Positions 1 through 7,972 of a stretch of DNA of 64,000 nt are shown one piece after another. Within the stretch, counting starts at the first letter, position 1; every line of letters begins with the position of its first letter. The notes beneath the pieces were generated by a model. It saw only the letters and a list, made by a program, of their open reading frames with translations, did not search any database and was not told the origin of the DNA. The translations under genes and the position numbers were made by a program. This DNA comes from Ch67 sp964491665. GTDB lineage: Bacteria; Pseudomonadota; Gammaproteobacteria; Pseudomonadales; Ketobacteraceae. The DNA lies in assembly GCA_964491665.1 (NCBI GenBank), contig CAZBII010000001.1:1-64000 (forward strand), written 5' to 3'.

Positions 1-1
1 G

Positions 2-232
2 GATGCCAATATTCCCATCAACGTGAACCTGGCAAAGTGGGCAGAACCGGCCCAGCGCTATTGCCCGGCGGGCGTGTATGAAGTCATCGACAACGCCGAC
101 GGCAGCAAGCGCTTCCAGATCAACGCGCAGAACTGCGTGCACTGCAAGACCTGCGATATCAAGGACCCGTCCCAGAATATCAACTGGGTGGTGCCGGAAG
201 GCGCTGGCGGCCCGAACTATCCGAACATGTGA
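2..232 (+). CDS. Electron transfer flavoprotein-ubiquinone oxidoreductase, C-terminal fragment
   Basis: This is the last 76 residues of ETF-QO, the membrane-associated flavo/iron-sulfur enzyme that passes electrons from ETF (fatty acid and amino acid oxidation) to ubiquinone. The fragment is open from the left edge of the window. It holds the C-terminal ferredoxin-like domain with one cysteine in RYCPAGVYE and three in CVHCKTC, which together ligate the 4Fe-4S cluster, and it ends in the family-typical GGPNYPNM. In Pseudomonas the etfAB genes lie just upstream of this gene. A rho-independent terminator follows directly. The identification is firm; the rest of the protein lies outside the window. 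Confidence 0.95.
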   Translation, partial: DANIPINVNLAKWAEPAQRYCPAGVYEVIDNADGSKRFQINAQNCVHCKTCDIKDPSQNINWVVPEGAGGPNYPNM

Positions 233-255
233 CGCATTGCGACACGCAAAAAACG

Positions 256-280
256 AAGGGGCCGCAATGGCCCCTTTTTG
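256..280 (+). terminator. Rho-independent terminator after ETF-QO
   Basis: An 8-bp stem (AAGGGGCC, 256-263, with GGCCCCTT, 269-276) closes a 5-base loop and runs into a T tract. It sits 24 bases after the ETF-QO stop codon and faces the convergent DUF1285 gene. Confidence 0.85.
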
Positions 281-364
281 TTTGGCAACAGTTTTGTTTG
301 CTGTGGTTTTGCAAGGTTTGTCGTTGGGACGGCCCAAGACCGTTTTCAGAAGTTTCCCGACACG

Positions 365-934
365 TCAAAAACTCCCCAGCACGAAGCGCTCACCCGCACT
401 GCGTACAAACAGCTGGCTCGCGCCATCAACACTGACCTCTTCCGCCGCGTCCACCAGCTGGTAGAAAACGCTGCGGGCGATACGCGCTTCCAGATTCGCG
501 CGCACCTGAATGGAAGGCGCCGGTTCGCCAGTGCTGGGATCGTGTTCCACCCGCAGCGGATGTTCCGCGTCAGCAATCACCCGGTCACCCACTGAAGTTT
601 CGAATTCCAGCAACGGTTCACCCTCGACCTGCCGGGACTCGACACTTACGGCGACAAAGGGCATGTCGTCCACCCGGATGCGGAATTTCTCCACCGGCGT
701 CACCAGAAAATACTCGTCACCCTGACGCAGCAGGATGGTGGAAAACAGCCGCACCAGTTCCTTGCGCAGGATCGGCGTGCCCAGATAATGCCAGCTGCCA
801 TCACGGGCGATGCGCATGTCCAGATCACCACTGAACGGCGGATTCCATTTTTCCAGCGGCGGCAGACCCTTGCGGAATTCAGCATTGTCGACCTGTGCCG
901 CCAGTCGTCCCAGTTCAGTCTGCTCGTTGCTCAT
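365..934 (-). CDS. DUF1285 family protein
   Basis: A 189-residue soluble protein of unknown function. The region from about residue 28 (PLEKWNPPFSGDLDMRI) through GSWHYLGTPI and EYFLVTPVEKFRI matches my memory of the DUF1285 family, which is common in gammaproteobacteria and lies close to ETF-QO and a TetR gene in Pseudomonas. No signal peptide, membrane segment or catalytic motif is visible. The stop lies 130 bases from the convergent ETF-QO gene. The gene starts 16 bases after the stop of the histidine kinase at 951-3392, so the two are probably cotranscribed. The family call is good; the function is not known. Confidence 0.75.
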   Translation of the reverse strand: MSNEQTELGRLAAQVDNAEFRKGLPPLEKWNPPFSGDLDMRIARDGSWHYLGTPILRKELVRLFSTILLRQGDEYFLVTPVEKFRIRVDDMPFVAVSVESRQVEGEPLLEFETSVGDRVIADAEHPLRVEHDPSTGEPAPSIQVRANLEARIARSVFYQLVDAAEEVSVDGASQLFVRSAGERFVLGSF

Positions 935-950
935 ACTCGGCGGGGCTCCG

Positions 951-3392
951 TTAATCGCGTTTTTTCAGCCAGCGCTCCAGCACCAGCCGAATCTCTTCCG
1001 TCTTGAACGGCTTGGCCACATAGTCGTCCATGCCAGCTCTCAGGCATTGCTCCCGATCGCCTGCCAGCGCATGTGCCGTCATGGCGATGATGGGCGTGTG
1101 CACCGGTTCCGGCGCATTCTTTTCATCCTGCCGGATGCGACGCGTGGTCTGGTAACCATCCAGCACCGGCATCTGGCAGTCCATGAATATCAGATCGAAC
1201 TGTTCCTTCTGCAGCAATTCCAGCGCCGCGGCGCCATGTTCGGCCACCCGCACATCATAGCCCAGCTTCTCCAGCCGTCCTCGCGCCACCTGCTGATTCA
1301 CCGTGTTGTCTTCCACCACCAGCAGACGTCTGCGCGGCAATGGCTGCCGGACCGGACTGGCCGGCTGCAGTTTTTTCACCGGCGCCTGCTCCAGCAGCAG
1401 GCACTCCACCGCGTCCCGCATGCGTTCAAAACGCAGCGGTTTCAGCAGCAGGGCAATTTCCTGTGCACTTATTTCGTGAAACCGCTGCCGCTGCTGGGAC
1501 GATCCCAGCAACAGAATCTGATGGGGGCGAAACACCGACATCGCCGCTGAACCCAGCAGGGTTTTCACCGCGTCGATGCCAGCGGCAAGATCGAGAATCA
1601 CACCATCGAAATGGGAACCCGCCGACGCCAGCGCATCGTGCAGATGCTCGATATCGCCCACACAGTCTGCCGCCACTCCCAGACCGGCAAGATAACGCTG
1701 CAGCGATCCCTGCATGACATCCGAGGGTTCCAGCACCAGCACCACCGGCTCCCCTTCACGCTGGATCTGCGCACTGCGCCGGTCTTCCGCTGCTTCCTGA
1801 AAACAGATTTCAAACCAGAAGGTGCTGCCCTTGCCATACTCGCTGATGACGCCGATGTTGCCGTCCATCAGCCGCGCCAGCTGCTTGCAAAGCGCCAGCC
1901 CCAGACCGGTGCCACCAAATTCCCGCGTGGTGGAAGAATCCGCCTGCGAGAATTTTTCAAAAATCAGTTCCCGCACTTCATCCTTGATGCCAATGCCAGT
2001 ATCCGTCACTTCAAACCGGAAACGCTTGCGCGCGCCGAAATTGCCCACCATGCGAAAATTCACGGCCACATGTCCATGCGCCGTGAATTTGATGGCGTTA
2101 CCGACCAGGTTGAAGATCAGCTGCTTGAAACGGACCGGATCACCCACTACTGTCGTGGGCGTCGCCGGATGCCAGTTCAGCGCCAGCTCCAGGCCCTTGC
2201 TCTGCGCCGGTTCCGCCAGAATGGAAAACACTTCTTCGATGGATTTACGCACATCGAACACGATGGCTTCCATCACCAGCTTGCCCTGCTCGATCTTCGA
2301 GAGATCCAGCACATTGTTGATCAGGTCCAGCAGGATATGGCCGGATTCATACGCCACGTTCACATAATCGCGCTGCTCTTCATTCAGCTCGGTATCGTTG
2401 AGCAGCGACAGCATGCCCAGCACACCATTCATGGGCGTGCGCAACTCATGGCTCATGTTCGCCAGGAAATGCGCCTTGGCCTGCGCGCTGGCTTCCGCTA
2501 CCCGTTTGTTTTCCTCGGAAATGCGAATGGCGCGGTTGGCCTGCTGCAACGCGCGCACCGTTTCTTCCAGACTGACATTGGTAAGCTTGAGTTCGCGCGT
2601 GCGCTCCTGCACTTCCGCTTCCAGCCGCAGATGCTGCTTGCTGAGTTCCGTATCGCGCTCGCCGATCGCCACCAGCATGTTGTTGAACGCCATCGCCAGC
2701 TCACCCAGCTCGTCGTCGGCAGACTTCGGCACGCGCACGCTGTAGTTGCCGTCATAGCGCACCGACTGGATGGCATCCAGCAGATCCCGCACCGGACGCG
2801 TCACCAGATTCATGACGCGGGTTGTCACCAGCAGCGCAATCAGCAGGGCAACAGCAAACACCACTGCAATTCCCAGCAGCGCCTGGCTTTTGTAGGCATG
2901 GAAATGTTCAAGCGTGGAATGGACATAAATGCCACCGAGAATTTTTTCGTTCCGGATGACATCCTGATACAGATAAAGCCCTTCGCGGGAAAACACCACT
3001 GAGCGAGCCCCCATCCCCGGCCACTGCAGATGACCACCGTGCAGATACGCAAAACCGGATTCGGGAACGGCCGTTTCTTCACTGGAATTGTAGACGGCCA
3101 GCACTTTGCGGTTGGCGTCAAACAGAATGGCGTCGCGCACATTGGAGGCAACGCTGAATCCGGCCAGTATGGCGGATGCCTGTGTGCTGTCAGCCTGTTC
3201 GAGACTGCTGACCAGACTGTTGGCCATCATCTCGGTCTGCATGCTCAGTTCGCGGACGACCTGCTCGCGCGCTTCGGATCGCTCCAGAATCACAAACAGG
3301 GCAAACGCAAAACATAACGCCGCCAGCACGACCAACAGATTGATCAGCACCAGCTTGCGTGCGACTGAAAGCTCCTGAAAAAAGCGTTTCAT
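951..3392 (-). CDS. Hybrid sensor histidine kinase with periplasmic sensor, HAMP and two receiver domains
   Basis: A BarA/GacS-like membrane kinase of 813 residues. The N-terminal transmembrane helix (about 11-37) and a second near 170-195 flank a CHASE8-like periplasmic domain. A HAMP domain, a coiled coil, a HisKA domain with SHELRTPMNG (phosphoacceptor about His315) and a HATPase domain with DTGIGI and GTGLGL boxes follow. Two receivers come next: the first is degenerate, and the second is canonical, with phosphoacceptor about Asp738 in FMDCQMPVLDG. No C-terminal Hpt domain is present, so a separate phosphotransfer protein is expected. I chose the start at 3392 (MKRFFQEL) over the upstream ATG at 3431 because it places the first helix at the N-terminus and has GGGGAAC upstream. 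The signal is unknown. Confidence 0.9.
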   Translation of the reverse strand: MKRFFQELSVARKLVLINLLVVLAALCFAFALFVILERSEAREQVVRELSMQTEMMANSLVSSLEQADSTQASAILAGFSVASNVRDAILFDANRKVLAVYNSSEETAVPESGFAYLHGGHLQWPGMGARSVVFSREGLYLYQDVIRNEKILGGIYVHSTLEHFHAYKSQALLGIAVVFAVALLIALLVTTRVMNLVTRPVRDLLDAIQSVRYDGNYSVRVPKSADDELGELAMAFNNMLVAIGERDTELSKQHLRLEAEVQERTRELKLTNVSLEETVRALQQANRAIRISEENKRVAEASAQAKAHFLANMSHELRTPMNGVLGMLSLLNDTELNEEQRDYVNVAYESGHILLDLINNVLDLSKIEQGKLVMEAIVFDVRKSIEEVFSILAEPAQSKGLELALNWHPATPTTVVGDPVRFKQLIFNLVGNAIKFTAHGHVAVNFRMVGNFGARKRFRFEVTDTGIGIKDEVRELIFEKFSQADSSTTREFGGTGLGLALCKQLARLMDGNIGVISEYGKGSTFWFEICFQEAAEDRRSAQIQREGEPVVLVLEPSDVMQGSLQRYLAGLGVAADCVGDIEHLHDALASAGSHFDGVILDLAAGIDAVKTLLGSAAMSVFRPHQILLLGSSQQRQRFHEISAQEIALLLKPLRFERMRDAVECLLLEQAPVKKLQPASPVRQPLPRRRLLVVEDNTVNQQVARGRLEKLGYDVRVAEHGAAALELLQKEQFDLIFMDCQMPVLDGYQTTRRIRQDEKNAPEPVHTPIIAMTAHALAGDREQCLRAGMDDYVAKPFKTEEIRLVLERWLKKRD

Positions 3393-3562
3393 GGGAGTTC
3401 CCCGATTTCGCTCCATGTGCCCCGGAATCAAAAAATCCAGAAAGTGACGAACAAAAAGCAGAACGGCCTGAGTGGACGGAATGGCCCTGGCAAGCGTTTA
3501 TGTGATTGTTGAATAACGCCAGGAATGATAACAGCTCTCAATCGTAACTTCATGTATCGCAA

Positions 3563-3583
3563 GACTGGCTTATTGCGCCAGTC
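3563..3583 (-). terminator. Possible hairpin terminator after the 3593-4279 lipoprotein gene
   Basis: A perfect 7-bp inverted repeat (GACTGGC / GCCAGTC) with a 7-base loop lies 9 bases after the stop codon of the lipoprotein gene. It has no U tract on the minus strand, so it may only stabilise the transcript or act with Rho. Confidence 0.35.
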
Positions 3584-3592
3584 GATTAACGG

Positions 3593-4279
3593 TCAACGAC
3601 CGCCACCGTGGGGCGCCATCTGTGCGGCAATTGCGTTACACAATTCTTGCAGTTCTTCGAGCGTGCGTTCGTACAGATAGGCCGCCGCGCCGCGCTGACC
3701 ATGCGCCGACACTGCGTCCACCTGGTGCCGCGCCCGCACGTCATACACCGCAACCGAAAAAGCCAGCTCACCCTGGGCAGATTCATCATCGTCACTGTTG
3801 CAGGGAGAGAGCTTCAGCTCCTCCTTGCCTTTTGCATCCTTGCACTGATGCACACGCACCGGATCAATGGTGGGCCAGCTTTCCATGCGCGGCATGAGCA
3901 GGATATCTGCACCGGCACTGGCGGCATTGTCCAGCGCCTCGCCCAGCGATTCGGCTGCATCTGCTCGTTCAACGTCAGCGAAATAACGGCGCAGATAGCG
4001 GGCCAGTTCGATACTGACTGTCCGGTTCAGATCCTCGCGCTCATCCGTCTGCAGACCGGCAGGCACCTGGCCCACATACAGCTGGTAATGGCTGCCAAAC
4101 ACAAACTGGTTCTGCCGGGTAATGCGCTGGCTGCCCACCGGCGACCAGTCGCCCAGCATGCCCGTAGCGGTGTTCGCCGCCGGGGAACGGGACACACAAC
4201 CAGTTACGCACAGCAGCGTGGAAATTGTCAGAAGAATCACGGAATAGCGCACGTCATCAGCCTTGTCGGACAGACTCAT
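3593..4279 (-). CDS. Predicted lipoprotein, DUF4823-like
   Basis: A 228-residue protein with an N-terminal hydrophobic segment ending in a lipobox-like VTGC (Cys about 28), suggesting lipid anchoring after export. The mature part contains blocks such as ADILLMPRMESW and FSVAVYDVRARHQVDAV. These resemble the DUF4823 lipoproteins, which bear distant likeness to TolB-N/CsgG-type folds; that link is my inference. The n-region before the hydrophobic stretch is long and no Shine-Dalgarno precedes the ATG, so translation may start at the GTG at 4252. It lies between two regulatory genes on the same strand and has no obvious functional partner. Function unknown. Confidence 0.55.
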   Translation of the reverse strand: MSLSDKADDVRYSVILLTISTLLCVTGCVSRSPAANTATGMLGDWSPVGSQRITRQNQFVFGSHYQLYVGQVPAGLQTDEREDLNRTVSIELARYLRRYFADVERADAAESLGEALDNAASAGADILLMPRMESWPTIDPVRVHQCKDAKGKEELKLSPCNSDDDESAQGELAFSVAVYDVRARHQVDAVSAHGQRGAAAYLYERTLEELQELCNAIAAQMAPHGGGR

Positions 4280-4352
4280 TCAACTGGATTGAGTATAGAA
4301 GAACGCCGGATTTGCGAAAGAAAGGTCGGGAAGGAAATACCTGGGAGGAAAC

Positions 4353-4379
4353 AGGATCAGGACAGGCGTCCCGATCCTG
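4353..4379. terminator. Imperfect hairpin after the TetR gene
   Basis: GGATCAGGAC and GTCCCGATCC pair with one imperfect position around a short loop just outside the TetR stop codon (4389). A T run follows on the plus strand, not on the strand of the flanking genes, so terminator function is doubtful. Confidence 0.3.
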
Positions 4380-4388
4380 GCCGATTTT

Positions 4389-5048
4389 TTACTTCTTGTC
4401 CTTCCCTGAGGAAGCCTTCTCCGGGCGCTTGTTACCCATGCGGATACCGATGTCGCCGAGGAAGTTGAAGAAGCCATCCTTGTCCTCAATGAATTCCTGA
4501 TAGAACTTGGAGTGGTAGAGCGCCACGGCGCCATGCACCAGCGCCCAGGCAGCGAAGATATGAAAATACGGCGGCACGTTTTCCAGCTTGCCCTCGGCAA
4601 TGCGGGTCTTGATGGCCTCCGCCAGCTTGTCGAGATTCTGGGCGCGGATTTCATGCAGCTTGGCCACCAGATCCGGACACGAGGTCTGGTTGGTGAGCTT
4701 GTGCTCCAGCCGGTCAAACAATGCATATTTTTCCGGTTCTTTCATGCGGAAGGAAAAATAATCCTTGGCCAGCTGGGCGCGATCCTTGCCGGCGCCTTCA
4801 TACAGACGGTCGAACATTTCCGCCAGCTGCTCCTCGTAACGAATCATGAGGCGCAGATAGATTTCATCCTTGGTTTCAAAATGCTTGTAGATGGTGCCTT
4901 TGCCGATATTGACCGCATCCGCGATCATCTCCACCGTCACCTTGTCCTCGCCCCGGGCGATAAACAGTTCCTGGGCACGCTCCAGAATTTCTTCCTCGCG
5001 ACGGCGGAATTCCTGCGCTTTCTGACTGGCTTTCTGCAAATCACTCAT
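4389..5048 (-). CDS. TetR/AcrR family transcriptional regulator
   Basis: A 219-residue regulator. The N-terminal helix-turn-helix domain (about residues 15-62) contains VTVEMIADAVNIGKGTIYKHF followed by ETKDEIYLRL, the classic TetR recognition-helix region. The C-terminal ligand and dimer domain is not assignable to a ligand. I placed the start at 5048 (MSDLQKA), 15 bases inside the longest frame, because GGAGG lies 8 bases upstream. It is divergent from the aminotransferase at 5269, and the 220-base gap holds a promoter and a small inverted repeat that it might bind. In P. aeruginosa a TetR gene (PA2957 by memory) occupies the equivalent place next to DUF1285. Confidence 0.88.
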   Translation of the reverse strand: MSDLQKASQKAQEFRRREEEILERAQELFIARGEDKVTVEMIADAVNIGKGTIYKHFETKDEIYLRLMIRYEEQLAEMFDRLYEGAGKDRAQLAKDYFSFRMKEPEKYALFDRLEHKLTNQTSCPDLVAKLHEIRAQNLDKLAEAIKTRIAEGKLENVPPYFHIFAAWALVHGAVALYHSKFYQEFIEDKDGFFNFLGDIGIRMGNKRPEKASSGKDKK

Positions 5049-5207
5049 CCAACAAGCCTCCACAATTCAACAACAGCCGCGATTATGCGCAATTTCAGGC
5101 CTGATTCCTATCAGTCACGGATCGGGAATCGCACATTTTGCAGCCGGCAAACTTCTTATAGCTCAACCAGTTGCACCAAGATCCTGATATCCAACGGTGT
5201 CATGACC

Positions 5208-5235
5208 TTGGAGTCACCATTCCAAACACTATAGA
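5208..5235 (+). promoter_or_regulatory. Candidate sigma70 promoter of the aminotransferase gene, with overlapping inverted repeat
   Basis: TTGGAG (5208-5213), a 16-base spacer and TATAGA (5230-5235) lie about 34 bases before the GTG at 5269. The inverted repeat TTGGA-N8-TCCAA (5208-5225) covers the -35 box and half the spacer, the position expected for a repressor site. The adjacent divergent TetR is a plausible but untested ligand for it. Confidence 0.5.
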
Positions 5236-5268
5236 CTATTCCCCTCACGCCGGCTGGAAGGACACGCT

Positions 5269-6402
5269 GTGAACCCCGTTGATCTGACGTCCGAATTTCC
5301 CCTCGAGGATGACCTCTGCTACCTGAACCACGCGGCCGTGGCACCCTGGCCCCGTCGCGCCGCTGATGCCCTCGCCAAATTCGCACAGGAAAACTGCCAG
5401 CGCGGTGCCGCCGGTTATGAAAACTGGCTGCGCACGGAACAGACCCTGCGCCAGCAGCTGCAACGCCTGATCAACGCCCCCTCCACCCGCAATATTGCCC
5501 TGCAGAAAAACACTTCGGAAGGCCTGTCGGCCATTGCCTGGGGTCTGGACTGGCGGCACGGCGATCGCATCGTCATCACCGACCAGGAATTTCCCAGCAA
5601 CCGCATCGTCTGGGAATCACTGGCAACGCAGGGCGTGACGGTGGTGGAAGCGGATCTGGCGACGGCCGATCCGGAACAGGCCATCATCGACTGCCTGGAC
5701 GCGCGCACACGTCTGCTGTCGGTGAGTTCGGTGCAGTACGGCACCGGCCTGACGCTGGATCTGGTGCGCATCGGGCGTGCCTGCCGCGAGCGCGGCATTC
5801 TTTTCTGCGTGGACGCCATCCAGAGCCTCGGCGCCCTGCCCTTCGACGTGCAGCAGGTGGGCGCCGATTTCCTGGTGGCCGACGGCCATAAATGGATGCT
5901 GGGGCCGGAAGGACTGGCGCTGCTGTATGTCGCCGATGCGCAAATCGAACGGCTGGCCCTGCACCAGTTCGGCTGGCACATGGTGAAAGAGCGCGGCAAT
6001 TACGATCTGAAAACCTGGGAACCGGCGCCGGATGCCAAACGGTTTGAATGCGGCAGTCCGAACATGCTGGGCATCGTCACGCTATCGGCCAGCCTGTCGC
6101 TGCTGGAAGACGTGGGCATGCCGATGGTGCAGTCAGAACTGCTGCGCCGGGTGCGTCATCTGGAAACGCTGCTGCGGGACCGCCCGGAACTGGAGCTGAT
6201 TACCGACACCCGCCGCGAACTGCGCTCCGGCATTGTCACCTTCCGCCATAGCACCATCACCACACCCGCGCTGTTCCAGCATCTACGCGACCAGCAGGTG
6301 GTGTGCGCTCCGCGCGGCGGCGGCATCCGCTTCTCACCCCATTTCTATACGCCGCTGGACGTGCTGGAGCGCGCCGTGGCCCTGATTCCCCGACAGGAGT
6401 AA
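5269..6402 (+). CDS. Class V aminotransferase (cysteine desulfurase-like fold)
   Basis: A 377-residue PLP enzyme of fold type I. The PLP lysine is about Lys208 in VADGHKWMLGPEG. The upstream segments NTSEGLSAIAWGL (phosphate cup) and FCVDAIQSLGALPFDV (PLP-stacking Asp) fit class V. The N-terminus YLNHAAVAPWPRR is typical of the uncharacterised group annotated as aminotransferase class V or selenocysteine-lyase-like proteins; the substrate cannot be read from sequence. GTG start, with GGAAGGA 6 bases upstream. The next gene follows after 3 bases, so the two form an operon that probably ends at the terminator at 7525-7559. Confidence 0.85.
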   Translation: MNPVDLTSEFPLEDDLCYLNHAAVAPWPRRAADALAKFAQENCQRGAAGYENWLRTEQTLRQQLQRLINAPSTRNIALQKNTSEGLSAIAWGLDWRHGDRIVITDQEFPSNRIVWESLATQGVTVVEADLATADPEQAIIDCLDARTRLLSVSSVQYGTGLTLDLVRIGRACRERGILFCVDAIQSLGALPFDVQQVGADFLVADGHKWMLGPEGLALLYVADAQIERLALHQFGWHMVKERGNYDLKTWEPAPDAKRFECGSPNMLGIVTLSASLSLLEDVGMPMVQSELLRRVRHLETLLRDRPELELITDTRRELRSGIVTFRHSTITTPALFQHLRDQQVVCAPRGGGIRFSPHFYTPLDVLERAVALIPRQE

Positions 6403-6405
6403 TTC

Positions 6406-7314
6406 ATGCGCTTACTGCAACGCATTCTGGCGCTGTTCGTGGCCTGGCTGAACCGGCAGCGCGACCCGCGCGACCATGCCCTGTGTGATTTCGAGCGGGT
6501 GCGCTATGAAGTCCGGCCCGGCGATGTGCTGCTCATTGAAGGCCGCAGCACCGGTGAGCGTATTCTCAAAACCGTCACCATGAGCAACTGGACCCACGCG
6601 GCGCTCTACATTGGCCGCCCGCTGGAACTGGAAGACAGCGATCTGAAAAATACCCTCAGCAATTTTTTCAGCGCCGCGCCGGACACACAGCTGGTCATCG
6701 AGACCCGGATTGGTGAAGGTGTGGTAGTCCGGCCACTGCTGGACATGGAACACGACCACATCCGCCTGTGCCGCCCCAAAGGGTTGTCGACCAAGGACGT
6801 GCAGCAGGTGATCCGTTTTGCGATCAACCGGCTGGGCTCGTTTCAGGATGGCACCTACCTGCTGGACCTCACCCGCTTCCTGTTCCCCTGGGGCCTGATT
6901 CCCCACAGCTGGCGGCTGCCACTGTTCCGCCGCTGGCCCGGCCGCCACACCAAGAATCTGTCGGCGTCGTTCATTGCCGAATCATTCGGCTTCATCCAGT
7001 TTCCCGTGTATCCGCTGGTGAAAGTCACCACCGAACAGGGCACCCAGTTCCTGCGCCGTCATCCGCGGCTGTGCCTGCCCTATGAAATCGACCAGTCGCC
7101 CAACTTCGAGATTGTGAAATACCCGTTCATCGACCTGCAGCAATACGAGAATGAACGCATGATTCCGTGGAAAGGCAACGGCGTTTACTCCGGCGAGGAG
7201 CAGGAACCGGCACTGCCATTCCAGCGTCCGGTGCCACTCAAGCCTCCCGCAGCAGCGGAATCCGGCAATGTCACGCCGATTTCCGCGCGCTCAGAAGGAC
7301 GGATTGATCAATAA
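6406..7314 (+). CDS. YiiX/YaeF-like permuted papain-fold protein
   Basis: A 302-residue protein resembling the YiiX/YebB group of the NlpC/P60 (CHAP-like) superfamily, whose permuted papain fold hydrolyses amide or thioester bonds in cell wall, lipid or protein substrates. The block PGDVLLIEG (about 38-46), NWTHAALYIG with the expected His at about 64, and a later segment SASFIAESFGFIQFPVYPL (about 186-204) follow the family order. At the place where relatives I recall have a Cys (CSxLIAxAF) this protein has Ser186, so the nucleophile may be lost or swapped. The first 20 residues are hydrophobic and arginine-flanked, perhaps a membrane anchor. It is cotranscribed with the aminotransferase. 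Function unknown. Confidence 0.6.
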   Translation: MRLLQRILALFVAWLNRQRDPRDHALCDFERVRYEVRPGDVLLIEGRSTGERILKTVTMSNWTHAALYIGRPLELEDSDLKNTLSNFFSAAPDTQLVIETRIGEGVVVRPLLDMEHDHIRLCRPKGLSTKDVQQVIRFAINRLGSFQDGTYLLDLTRFLFPWGLIPHSWRLPLFRRWPGRHTKNLSASFIAESFGFIQFPVYPLVKVTTEQGTQFLRRHPRLCLPYEIDQSPNFEIVKYPFIDLQQYENERMIPWKGNGVYSGEEQEPALPFQRPVPLKPPAAAESGNVTPISARSEGRIDQ

Positions 7315-7384
7315 AATCAAGGTTATAGCCAATACCGGTGTATACCTGCCCTTTTAATCGCAAATAGATTTAAAAGGTTACTGG

Positions 7385-7408
7385 ATGTTTCGAAATGTTA
7401 AGCAATAA
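7385..7408 (+). other. Possible 7-codon leader ORF
   Basis: ATG to TAA encodes MFRNVKQ. It has a good Shine-Dalgarno (AAAAGG, 7372-7377) at 7-base spacing, and its last codons overlap the ATG of the 43-codon ORF at 7395 in another frame. This arrangement could couple translation of the two. It is too short to test by composition. Confidence 0.3.
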
Positions 7409-7526
7409 TTACAGTGCTGATGTTGCTCACTTCCCCCCAAATGTGAGAGGAAACATTGGTTGGGTCACTTCGGTGGTCCAGGTACCGTGGATCGTGTACC
7501 GCATATTTAACTCCTATTGGTCTTAA
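7395..7526 (+). CDS. Possible small protein of 43 residues
   Basis: An ATG-initiated frame of 43 codons that ends at TAA (7524-7526), and that TAA lies inside the 5' arm of a strong terminator. The product starts MLSNNYSADVAHFPP and has a hydrophobic, aromatic-rich second half containing GWVTSVVQVPWIVYRIF and ending NSYWS. This could be a single short membrane helix or an amphipathic peptide. I do not recognise it. Its own ribosome site is weak (GGATG at 8 bases), but the 7-codon ORF just upstream has a good one. It lies 80 bases after the YiiX-like gene with no clear promoter between, so it is probably the last gene of that operon. The alternative is a structured 3' UTR or small RNA. Homologs preserving the frame would decide. 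Confidence 0.4.
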   Translation: MLSNNYSADVAHFPPNVRGNIGWVTSVVQVPWIVYRIFNSYWS

Positions 7527-7559
7527 CCCGGCGCCCCCCCCAGGAGCCGGGTTTTTTTT
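7525..7559 (+). terminator. Strong rho-independent terminator
   Basis: AACCCGGC (7525-7532) pairs with GCCGGGTT (7546-7553) around a C-rich loop, followed by a run of eight T (7552-7559). It ends the aminotransferase - YiiX-like - small ORF transcript. The rest of 7315-7618 holds the small ORFs and no other feature I can support. Confidence 0.9.
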
Positions 7560-7618
7560 CGGCCCTGATTTTTCAACCAATTGAAAAGTGTTGAGGATAT
7601 TTTGAGGATATACAGTCC

Positions 7619-7924
7619 TTATACCCGGTGCGGTTCCAGTTCCATCAGCACCACCCGCCGCCCCACCATCTCCGCCCTGCCCTCATAGCGCTCATCACCC
7701 GTGGACGAAAACTCGAAGCGGAATTTCTGCACCAGCACCAGCGTGCCGGCACGATTGCGGGTGAAACGGATACCGCTGGCGCTGACACTGCCATCGAGAA
7801 ACTGCACGCCCATGCGATCACAGTGACGCTGGGCCGCCGCCAGCGCCGCCTCACGCGTATCCGAGAGATACCACCAGCCGCCAGCGGCTGCCATCAGGAC
7901 CAAAACGAGAAACAGGAATTCCAT
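7619..7924 (-). CDS. DUF3301 family membrane-anchored protein
   Basis: A 101-residue protein with one N-terminal transmembrane helix (FLFLVLVLMAAAGGWWYL, about 3-20). A conserved short domain follows: AAQRHCDRMGVQFLDGSV, then RFEFSSTGDERYEGRAEMVG and a C-terminal LEPHRV. This pattern fits DUF3301, found in many gammaproteobacteria with no known function. It lies 48 bases downstream of the second hybrid kinase on the same strand, so the two may be cotranscribed. It converges on the terminated operon at 5269-7559. Confidence 0.75.
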   Translation of the reverse strand: MEFLFLVLVLMAAAGGWWYLSDTREAALAAAQRHCDRMGVQFLDGSVSASGIRFTRNRAGTLVLVQKFRFEFSSTGDERYEGRAEMVGRRVVLMELEPHRV

Positions 7925-7972
7925 GGGAACAATATCCGGAAGCTGAATTGAAGCGGGATTACATCACGCCGG

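Noticed and set aside
7398..7580. A 60-codon minus-strand frame.
   Set aside because: It runs through the strong terminator hairpin and its T tract; the encoded Gly/Pro/Lys-rich segment is the translated hairpin.
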